Shown: piece after piece, positions 14,263 through 19,964 of the stretch | Numbering within the stretch: position 1 is the first letter of the stretch | How the letters are laid out: each line of letters opens with the position of its first letter | NCBI GenBank assembly: GCA_964395065.1 | Contig: CAYNAM010000039.1 | Location: 1-19,964 of the forward strand | Source of the DNA: Entomomonas sp964395065 | GTDB taxonomy: Bacteria > Pseudomonadota > Gammaproteobacteria > Pseudomonadales > Pseudomonadaceae | Direction: 5' to 3' | DNA length: 19,964 bases | Position numbers and translations under genes: made by a program | Notes under the pieces: generated by a model | Told to the model about the DNA's origin: nothing | Databases searched by the model: none | Seen by the model: the letters and a program-made list of their open reading frames with translations, nothing else

Positions 14263-15318
14263 ATGACTATTAAAGTTTTGGGTTATGCAGCCGAGAGAGC
14301 TAAAGCGCCTTTAACACCTTACCATTTTGAGAGGCGTGAACCACGCGCTGATGATGTTTTAATTGATATTCTCTATTGTGGTGTTTGCCATTCAGATTTA
14401 CATCATGTTAATGCTGATTGGAATACAACTTACCCCGTTGTGCCGGGGCATGAAATTATTGGAAAAGTCATCAGTGTAGGTAAATCAGTTAGCCATTTTA
14501 AAGAGGGGGATTATGTTGGGGTTGGTTGTATGGTTGATTCATGCCAACATTGTAACCCTTGCAAGCAGGGGTTAGAGCAGTATTGTGATGAAGGAAATAC
14601 ACCCACTTATAACGGGGTTGATCGTCACGATCATATGCCTACCTATGGCGGCTATTCAGATAAAATCGTTGTTTCTGAGAAGTTTGTATTAAAAATCCCT
14701 CAAGGTTTAGATCTAAAAAGTGCTGCACCATTGTTATGTGCAGGTATTACAACGTGGTCACCATTGCGTCATTGGAATGTTAAGCAAGGTAGTCGAGTGG
14801 CTGTAGTTGGGCTTGGTGGGCTTGGTCATATGGCTATTAAGCTTGCTAAAGGGTTAGGAGCGCAAGTAACATTGTTTACACGCTCAGCAAGTAAAGAGCA
14901 AGATGCATTGGATTTAGGTGCAGACAAAATTATTCTTTCTACTGATACAAAACAAATGGCAGCCGCAAGAGGTGAGTTTGATTTAATTATTGATACAGTG
15001 CCTTATGAGCATGATATCAATCCTTATGTGACTACCTTGACAATTAATGGTACTTTGGTCCTGGTTGGTTTCTTGGGTGATTTACAGCCAACCGTTAATA
15101 GTGCAGCATTGGTTTTGGGTAGAAAAACAGTAGCAGGTTCAGTGATTGGGGGCATAGCTGAAACACAAGAGATGCTCAATTTTTGTGGTAAGCATGGTAT
15201 CACAGCCGATGTTGAAATGATTAATATGCAAGATATTGATAATGCATATAAGCGTATGCTACAAAGTGATGTGAAGTATCGTTTTGTTATTGATATGGCA
15301 TCGCTTAAAAAGAGTTAA
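14263..15318 (+). CDS. YahK-type NADP-dependent zinc alcohol/aldehyde dehydrogenase
   Basis: A cytoplasmic medium-chain dehydrogenase of the cinnamyl-alcohol dehydrogenase group, 351 residues, very like E. coli YahK (about 349). Catalytic zinc ligands are Cys42 (CGVCHSDLH), His63 with Glu64 (VPGHEI) and Cys159 (PLLCAGIT). The structural zinc is bound by Cys94, Cys97, Cys100 and Cys108. The Rossmann motif GLGGLG is at 183-188. The end carries IGGIAETQEMLNFC and DVKYRFVID, typical of this group. Relatives reduce broad ranges of aldehydes with NADPH; the physiological substrate is not readable here. It starts behind AGGAG, is followed by a strong terminator and seems monocistronic. Upstream lies the decayed LysR gene, which may once have controlled it. 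All active-site residues are present, so this gene itself looks functional. Confidence 0.95.
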   Translation: MTIKVLGYAAERAKAPLTPYHFERREPRADDVLIDILYCGVCHSDLHHVNADWNTTYPVVPGHEIIGKVISVGKSVSHFKEGDYVGVGCMVDSCQHCNPCKQGLEQYCDEGNTPTYNGVDRHDHMPTYGGYSDKIVVSEKFVLKIPQGLDLKSAAPLLCAGITTWSPLRHWNVKQGSRVAVVGLGGLGHMAIKLAKGLGAQVTLFTRSASKEQDALDLGADKIILSTDTKQMAAARGEFDLIIDTVPYEHDINPYVTTLTINGTLVLVGFLGDLQPTVNSAALVLGRKTVAGSVIGGIAETQEMLNFCGKHGITADVEMINMQDIDNAYKRMLQSDVKYRFVIDMASLKKS

Positions 15319-15332
15319 CTCTTGTAGGGAAA

Positions 15333-15378
15333 GAAAAAAAAGAGCAAGTGGCACTTAATATGGCACTTGCTTTTTTTA
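15333..15378. terminator. Bidirectional terminator between dehydrogenase and YpfJ genes
   Basis: AGCAAGTG (15343-15350) pairs with CACTTGCT (15364-15371) around a 13-nt loop, flanked by an A-run at 15333-15340 and a T-run from 15371. It ends the plus-strand dehydrogenase transcript and, in reverse, the minus-strand metallopeptidase gene whose stop codon is at 15379. Confidence 0.85.
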
Positions 15379-16227
15379 TTAATTATTAAACGTATTACAC
15401 TGGCTAATTTTGCCGCTATCAAAACCTGTTTTAAACCATGTATAGCGTTGTTTAGAGGTTCCATGTGTAAAACTATCAGGTACTACACGTCCTTGGGCTT
15501 GTTTTTGTAAGCGGTCATCACCAATTGCCATGGCAGCATTTAATGCTTCTTCCAAATCATTGGGGTCAAGGATCTTTTCGTTGTTCATATAATGCCCCCA
15601 AACACCCGCTAAACAATCAGCTTGTAGTTCAAGTTTTACAGAGAGCTTATTTTGTTCTACTTGGCTCTTGCCTTGTTGTAAGCTTCTCAATTTATTAGTA
15701 ATCCCTAGCAAATGTTGAACATGATGGCCTACTTCATGGGCAATAACATAGCCTTGCGCAAAATCCCCACCAGCACCGAAGCGATTTTTCATCTCTTCAT
15801 AAAACGAGAGATCAATATAGACGGTGCTATCGGCAGGACAATAAAAAGGTCCCATTACTGACTGCCCTGTTCCACAAGCTGTACGCGTGGCTCCACGGTA
15901 AAGTACAAGCTTGGGTTCTTGATAACGTTTTCCCATTTGTTGGAATATTGTGGACCATGTGTCTTCTGTTGTGGCTAGTACAATGCTGGTAAACTTTGCC
16001 ATTTCATTATCATGAGCGCTATTGACGGGTTGTTGTACTGCAGTGGGGGATGTTTGCCCAGTAATTAGTGGTGTAAGGTCTACGCCATAATAGCCTGCTA
16101 CAAGAACAATAATGATAGTGGCTATGCCAAGTTTGCCAGAGGGTAAATTAATACCTGATGATGACATAGGTTGGTTTGAACGACGATCTTCAATGTTATC
16201 GCTTTCGCGACGATTTCTCCAGCGCAT
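15379..16227 (-). CDS. ypfJ: YpfJ-type membrane-anchored neutral zinc metallopeptidase
   Basis: A 282-residue protein of the YpfJ (putative neutral zinc metallopeptidase) family. The short basic N-terminus RWRNRRESDNIEDRR is a YpfJ hallmark. One membrane segment at about 34-50 places the rest in the periplasm. The zinc-protease motif HEVGHHVQH starts at residue 164 (HExxH 164-168), and ELQADCLAG (200-208) supplies the downstream acidic residues. Four cysteines (118, 130, 205, 277) may form disulfides. A Gln/Lys/Glu-rich stretch (184-195) lies between the two motifs. Homologues are common in proteobacteria; substrates are not known to me. It is divergent from pyrF with 150 bases between. No good ribosome binding site is seen before the ATG at 16227, although the conserved N-terminus supports this start. 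Confidence 0.9.
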   Translation of the reverse strand: MRWRNRRESDNIEDRRSNQPMSSSGINLPSGKLGIATIIIVLVAGYYGVDLTPLITGQTSPTAVQQPVNSAHDNEMAKFTSIVLATTEDTWSTIFQQMGKRYQEPKLVLYRGATRTACGTGQSVMGPFYCPADSTVYIDLSFYEEMKNRFGAGGDFAQGYVIAHEVGHHVQHLLGITNKLRSLQQGKSQVEQNKLSVKLELQADCLAGVWGHYMNNEKILDPNDLEEALNAAMAIGDDRLQKQAQGRVVPDSFTHGTSKQRYTWFKTGFDSGKISQCNTFNN

Positions 16228-16377
16228 AATAAGTTATTCAAGTGAGTTATAGAAAGGTCGTATTATGGGGAATCTATTTAATAAAATGCAATAAGCTTTT
16301 CACGTTGAAAAATCTTTGTTATGCTTAAGTTATTAATCTCTCAGTTAATGCCTACTGATTAAAGGAACGCCCTACAC

Positions 16378-17070
16378 ATGCCTTGTACTTCACCTATTAT
16401 TGTCGCTTTAGATTTTCCAACCGTTGCTGATGCGCTTAATTTAGCGAAGCAGTTAGACCCAACGAAATGTCGTGTCAAAGTAGGGAAAGAGCTTTTTACT
16501 GTTTGTGGCCCTATTATTGTTGATGAGCTTCAAAAGTTAGGTTTTGAAGTCTTTTTAGATTTAAAGTTTCATGATATTCCTAATACGACTGCAATGGCTG
16601 TTAAAGTGGCAGCTTCAATGGGGGTTTGGATGGTTGATATTCATTGCGTAGGCGGCATGGCAATGATGCAAGCTTGTCGTAATGTGTTGGATCAAGCTAA
16701 CAGTCAGACACTATTAATTGGTGTGACAGTACTCACTAGTTTAGGTATTGATGACTTGAAACAGTTAAGTATTACAAAGTCTCCTGAGCAACAAGTATTA
16801 AGCCTTGCTCAGTTGGCCGCAGAGGCTGGACTTGATGGGTTGGTTAGTTCTGCGCAAGAGGCAAAATCATTAAAATTAAATTTTCCTGATTTAAAATTGG
16901 TAACGCCAGGAATTAGGCCTGAAGGCTCAAGTAAGGACGATCAACAACGTATTGTAACACCTGTACAAGCTATTGAAGATGGCGCAGATTATTTAGTGAT
17001 TGGTCGTCCTATCACTCAATCAGCTGATCCTAGACAGGCGCTTGAGAGTATTTTGGCAAGCTTGGTTTGA
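16378..17070 (+). CDS. pyrF: Orotidine 5'-phosphate decarboxylase
   Basis: Last step of UMP synthesis, OMP to UMP. It is a 230-residue TIM barrel, as is usual for the bacterial enzyme. The catalytic charge network is complete: Lys34 in VKVGKELF, and Asp61, Lys63 and Asp66 in LDLKFHDIPNT. The N-terminal ALDF (10-13) binds the ribose. The phosphate loop appears as VTPGIRPEG and ADYLVIGRPIT near the C-terminus. An AAAGGA ribosome binding site stands 10 bases before the ATG. A small DUF2892 membrane protein gene follows after 38 bases and is probably co-transcribed. No pyrimidine-responsive attenuator was seen in the 150-bp upstream region. Confidence 0.98.
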   Translation: MPCTSPIIVALDFPTVADALNLAKQLDPTKCRVKVGKELFTVCGPIIVDELQKLGFEVFLDLKFHDIPNTTAMAVKVAASMGVWMVDIHCVGGMAMMQACRNVLDQANSQTLLIGVTVLTSLGIDDLKQLSITKSPEQQVLSLAQLAAEAGLDGLVSSAQEAKSLKLNFPDLKLVTPGIRPEGSSKDDQQRIVTPVQAIEDGADYLVIGRPITQSADPRQALESILASLV

Positions 17071-17108
17071 TTCGTTTTCTATAAATTTAATCATAAAGAG
17101 GATAAGTT

Positions 17109-17291
17109 ATGAAATTAAATGTAGGCACTGTAGATAGAGTAATTCGTGCTATTATTGGGATTGCTTTAATTGCTTTGACATTAACAGGGGTGATTGGGAT
17201 TTGGGGGTGGATAGGTATTATTCCGTTGGGGTCTGCAGCGTTTTCTTTTTGCCCTCTCTATACCTTGTTGGGTATTAATACAAGAAAATAA
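17109..17291 (+). CDS. Small DUF2892 (YgaP-like) membrane protein
   Basis: A 60-residue protein made of a short amphipathic start (MKLNVGTVDRVIR) and two membrane helices at about 11-31 and 33-50. It ends in FCPLYTLLGINT, the conserved tail of DUF2892 proteins, with Cys48 in the CPLY motif. The family also occurs as the membrane tail of the rhodanese YgaP. Here the rhodanese part is absent, and the protein has the normal length of stand-alone members. A good AGAGGA ribosome binding site stands before the ATG. It follows pyrF on the same strand and ends at a terminator. Function unknown; a link to pyrimidine synthesis is not implied. Confidence 0.88.
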   Translation: MKLNVGTVDRVIRAIIGIALIALTLTGVIGIWGWIGIIPLGSAAFSFCPLYTLLGINTRK

Positions 17292-17299
17292 AGAGATAT

Positions 17300-17324
17300 C
17301 CACCTGTTAAATACAGGTGGTTTT
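17300..17324 (+). terminator. Terminator after pyrF-DUF2892
   Basis: CCACCTGT (17300-17307) pairs perfectly with ACAGGTGG (17313-17320) around a 5-nt loop, followed by TTTT. It sits 9 bases after the DUF2892 stop codon. Confidence 0.75.
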
Positions 17325-17340
17325 AGGTCGTCTGTATGGA

Positions 17341-17717
17341 CTAACGGATGCGAGTATAAGGATCATCCCCAATTAGATAAGCAAGTATTTCTGCGCGTTT
17401 ATTCTGTGTTTCTAACCATTCTTCTTTATCAAGCCAAATGCTGTTAACACTGTTGCTTAGGTTAATCTTGTGGTCTGCTTTACTAGAAATGCGGTATTTA
17501 GTCCCAAAACAGCGCAAATTAGCACTTTTGTTGTCTCTTCCGATTTGCTAATAGCGATTGATGGTGCCTCAAGTATTTTTGATCGTTGGCACTTTGCCGG
17601 CTTAAATAGTCGACTAATAATAACCATTGCCCACCGCAGATGGTATACGTTTGGCAAGGTAGATTCTATTCTAGTTGGTTGTATTTTCTCGCCTCGTGGG
17701 TAGCTAGGACTGCGCAT
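17341..17717 (-). pseudogene. Frameshifted gene behind ppsR, about 125 codons
   Basis: The start is well formed: AGGAG overlaps the ppsR stop codon and lies 7 bases before an ATG at 17717. The coding sense then changes frame twice. The first frame gives MRSPSYPRGEKIQPTRIES. From about 17665 the next frame gives protein-like sequence including WLLLVDYLSRQSANDQKYL, up to a TAA near 17521. From about 17547 the third frame gives CFGTKYRIS, then EEWLETQNKRAEILAYL and GDDPYTRIR, and stops at TAG 17341-17343. Each shift equals one extra base (or two lost). If repaired, it would encode a soluble, Arg/Lys/Gln-rich protein of about 125 residues. The uninterrupted 86-codon frame at 17457-17717 is therefore likely an artefact after its first part. 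I do not recognise the family. Sequencing error in homopolymers is an alternative explanation. Confidence 0.7.
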
Positions 17718-17727
17718 TGTAAAACTC

Positions 17728-18537
17728 CTAAAAACGTCGTGTGATATTTTGGCTGGCTAAGATTCTAGCCGCAATTTCTTCCACAGAGTAATATGTTGAG
17801 TTGACCGATGGAATATTTTCTCGTCTAAACAGCGCCTCTACTTCTTTGGTTTCAAATTGACATTGTGCGTAGCTTGCATACTTGCTGTTTGAGCGTCGTT
17901 CATTACGAATGGATACAAGGCGGTCAACGTCAATAGTTAGTCCGAATAGTTTATGTTTATAGTCTCGAAGGGGGGCAGGAAGCTTTCCTTCTTCTAAATC
18001 TTCGTCTGTAATAGGGTAGTTGGCTGCCCTTATGCCATATTGCATGGCCATATATAGACAACTCGGTGTTTTGCCACTTCGAGATACACCCACTAAAATA
18101 ATATCTGCACGGTCATAAAATCGTGTACGTGATCCATCGTCATTATCCAATGCGAAATTAATTGCATCAATACGATCCACATAGTTGTTAGAAATAGAGT
18201 GGGTTTTACCTACTGAACCTGTTGCTTTTGTGTTTAGCTCTGTGGCCAATGACGATAAGAATGTAGAGAAGATATTAAGAAAGAAACCATTGCTCTTTTT
18301 TAACGATTGGCTGACCTCTTGGTTGACAATTGTCTCAAACACGAGTGGTCTTACACCATCAAGTTCAGCGGCCTGATTAATTTGTTCAACAATAAGTTGT
18401 GCTTTTTCAATAGAATTGATGTAAGGCTTGGTAATCATCTTTAGTTCAATCCCATCAAACTGAGATAATAGGCTATGGCCTATAGCTTCAGCAGTTATAC
18501 CTGTTCCATCAGAGATAAAAAATACAGTTCTTTTCAT
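17728..18537 (-). CDS. ppsR: PEP synthase regulatory protein (kinase/pyrophosphorylase)
   Basis: PpsR (DUF299) switches phosphoenolpyruvate synthase off by ADP-dependent phosphorylation of a threonine next to the catalytic histidine. It reactivates the enzyme by Pi-dependent removal of that phosphate. The 269-residue length is typical. The N-terminus VFFISDGTGITAEAIGHSLL is the family signature. The P-loop-like GVSRSGKTP lies at 150-158, followed by the conserved NYP segment and a basic C-terminus. It is divergent from ppsA, its target, with 193 bases between them, the same arrangement as in enterics and Pseudomonas. AGG stands about 11 bases before the ATG. The frameshifted gene behind it uses a ribosome binding site overlapping the ppsR stop, so the two were once translationally linked. 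Confidence 0.97.
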   Translation of the reverse strand: MKRTVFFISDGTGITAEAIGHSLLSQFDGIELKMITKPYINSIEKAQLIVEQINQAAELDGVRPLVFETIVNQEVSQSLKKSNGFFLNIFSTFLSSLATELNTKATGSVGKTHSISNNYVDRIDAINFALDNDDGSRTRFYDRADIILVGVSRSGKTPSCLYMAMQYGIRAANYPITDEDLEEGKLPAPLRDYKHKLFGLTIDVDRLVSIRNERRSNSKYASYAQCQFETKEVEALFRRENIPSVNSTYYSVEEIAARILASQNITRRF

Positions 18538-18591
18538 AAAGCGGACCTAAAAAGTGATTTAGATTTAAACAATAATGCGCGTTTGTCTGCT

Positions 18592-18621
18592 ATAGTAATA
18601 CGAATACTTTTTATGAGTAAA
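18592..18621 (-). promoter_or_regulatory. Candidate ppsR promoter in the divergent ppsR/ppsA region
   Basis: On the minus strand TTTACT (18616-18621) and TACTAT (18592-18597) are 18 bases apart, each matching four of six consensus positions. The leader to the ppsR ATG would be about 50 bases. No comparably good pair was found for ppsA on the other strand. Confidence 0.25.
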
Positions 18622-18730
18622 ATTTTTATTATTTTACTGATATGAAGTATTATTGTTTTACATCCCTTAACGCAATTTTACAGATAGTCGTTTTTTAAGC
18701 TTTGTCAGCCAGCGAATTGGAGAGATAGCC

Positions 18731-19964
18731 TTGACAACACATACTAAGTACGTAATACCTTTAAATCAAGTAGGTGTACACGACGTAGAGAAAGTTGGAG
18801 GCAAAAATGCCTCTTTAGGTGAAATGATCAGTCACTTAGCCAATGCCGGAGTTTCTGTGCCGGGTGGTTTTGCGACAACAGCCGATGCATATAGAGAGTT
18901 TCTTGAAAAGAGTGGCTTAAATGAGCGTATCTATAATGTGCTTGATACGCTCAATGTTGATGATGTTAATACACTTGCGAAAGCGGGCAATCAAATTAGA
19001 CAATGGATTATGGATGCTGAATTGCCTGCAAATTTAGATGCAGATATTCGTTCAGCATTTGCTGAATTAGCGCAGGGACATGATATTGCCGTGGCAGTTC
19101 GTTCTTCTGCAACGGCCGAAGATTTGCCAGATGCATCTTTTGCAGGACAACAGGAAACCTTTTTAAATATTCGTGGTGTAGATAACGTTATTTATGCGGT
19201 AAAAGAAGTGTTTGCTTCTTTATTTAATGACCGTGCTATTGCTTACCGTGTTCATCAAGGCTTCGACCATAAATTAGTAGCCTTATCCGCAGGTATACAA
19301 CGTATGGTTCGCTCAGAAACAGGGGCGGCGGGTGTTATGTTCACACTCGATACAGAATCAGGTTTTAGGGATGTTGTTTTTGTAACCTCTGCTTATGGAT
19401 TGGGCGAAACGGTTGTACAAGGGGCTGTTAATCCAGATGAGTTTTATGTTTATAAGCCCACCTTACAAGCAGGCAAACCCGCAATTTTACGCCGTAATCT
19501 TGGTAGTAAAGCAATTAAAATGATTTATGGCGATGAAGCAAAAGCAGGGCGTTCTGTAAAAACTGTTGATGTGATTCCTGAAGACCGTAACCGTTTTTCC
19601 ATTACGGATGCAGAAGTGGCAGAGTTGGCTAAACAAGCCATGATTATTGAAAAACATTACGATCGCCCGATGGATATTGAATGGGCAAAAGATGGTGATG
19701 ATGGCAAGCTTTATATCGTACAAGCTCGGCCTGAAACAGTAAAAAGTCGTTCTAACATGAGTGTTATCGAACGCTATTTAATGAAAGAAAAGAGTAATGT
19801 ATTGGTCGAAGGGCGCGCAATTGGCCAACGTATTGGATCAGGTGTGGTTCGTGTCGTCAAAAGTATTACAGAGATGGATAAGGTACAGCCGGGTGATGTA
19901 TTAGTCTCTGATATTACTGACCCAGTTTGGGAACCTGTCATGAAGCGCGCGAGTGCTATTGTGA
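18731..19964 (+). CDS. ppsA: Phosphoenolpyruvate synthase, N-terminal part (runs off the window)
   Basis: Makes PEP from pyruvate and ATP, with AMP and Pi as by-products, for gluconeogenesis. The gene is open from 18731 to the right edge, 411 codons of about 790. The start is a TTG with a well-spaced GGAGAG six bases before it; no ATG fits, because conserved sequence (VGVHDVEKVGGKNASLGEMI) begins within 15 residues. The ATP-binding domain shows AVRSSATAEDLPDASFAGQQ (122-141) and ends with the VQARPET motif near 330-336. The swivelling phosphohistidine domain follows with GDVLVSDITDPVWEPVMKRA. The catalytic His and the regulatory Thr targeted by PpsR lie just beyond the edge. It is divergent from ppsR. 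Confidence 0.96.
   Translation, partial: MTTHTKYVIPLNQVGVHDVEKVGGKNASLGEMISHLANAGVSVPGGFATTADAYREFLEKSGLNERIYNVLDTLNVDDVNTLAKAGNQIRQWIMDAELPANLDADIRSAFAELAQGHDIAVAVRSSATAEDLPDASFAGQQETFLNIRGVDNVIYAVKEVFASLFNDRAIAYRVHQGFDHKLVALSAGIQRMVRSETGAAGVMFTLDTESGFRDVVFVTSAYGLGETVVQGAVNPDEFYVYKPTLQAGKPAILRRNLGSKAIKMIYGDEAKAGRSVKTVDVIPEDRNRFSITDAEVAELAKQAMIIEKHYDRPMDIEWAKDGDDGKLYIVQARPETVKSRSNMSVIERYLMKEKSNVLVEGRAIGQRIGSGVVRVVKSITEMDKVQPGDVLVSDITDPVWEPVMKRASAIV

Noticed and set aside
17470..17703. 77-codon open frame on the plus strand
   Set aside because: It lies antisense to the frameshifted gene behind ppsR, has no ribosome binding site and no recognisable protein features; the minus-strand reading explains the region better.
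1..19964. CRISPR arrays, insertion sequences, tRNA or rRNA genes, toxin-antitoxin pairs and defence genes
   Set aside because: Looked for and not seen: no regularly spaced repeats, no transposase motifs, no cloverleaf-like segments recognised, and the small genes present belong to TM2, DUF2892, Fis and ferredoxin families.

Overview
The window looks like ordinary chromosome from an AT-rich gammaproteobacterium related to Pseudomonas. Two local gene orders support this: mutS followed by fdxA, and dusB-fis-purH-purD on one strand. The divergent ppsR/ppsA pair and the Pseudomonas-like Fis C-terminus agree. By eye the GC content is about 40%, far below typical Pseudomonas, so a reduced or host-associated Pseudomonadaceae lineage (for example Entomomonas-like) is a plausible inference but is not proven here.

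Layout, left to right. The 3' end of an unidentified gene (1-102) meets rlmI (23S rRNA m5C methyltransferase, minus) at a shared terminator. mutS runs divergently from rlmI, followed by the 7Fe-8S ferredoxin gene fdxA, a two-segment membrane protein of unknown function and a DUF421/YetF-type membrane protein, all on the plus strand. A bidirectional terminator at 6450-6477 separates these from a minus-strand block whose transcription order is dusB (tRNA dihydrouridine synthase), fis (nucleoid protein), purH and purD (purine synthesis) and a small zinc-ribbon/TM2 membrane protein. Upstream of that block, also on the minus strand, are putP (Na+/proline symporter) and an orphan lipoprotein gene. 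The interval 13599-14262 has no intact gene but holds the decayed 3' part of a LysR-type regulator gene. It lies just upstream of a YahK-type zinc alcohol dehydrogenase gene (plus). A YpfJ-type metallopeptidase gene (minus) is divergent from pyrF plus a DUF2892 gene (plus). A frameshifted gene then lies directly behind ppsR (minus), and ppsA starts divergently and runs off the right edge.

Most genes are housekeeping: translation quality (rlmI, dusB), DNA repair (mutS), nucleotide synthesis (purH, purD, pyrF), and gluconeogenic PEP synthesis with its control kinase/phosphorylase (ppsA/ppsR). I see no rRNA, tRNA, CRISPR array, insertion sequence or phage gene, and no convincing new multi-gene system. 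The points most worth a second look are two decaying genes that simple ORF calling misses or misreads (LysR remnant at 13742-14092; double-frameshifted gene at 17341-17717), two membrane or lipid-anchored proteins without an assigned function, and start-codon corrections for purH and ppsA.
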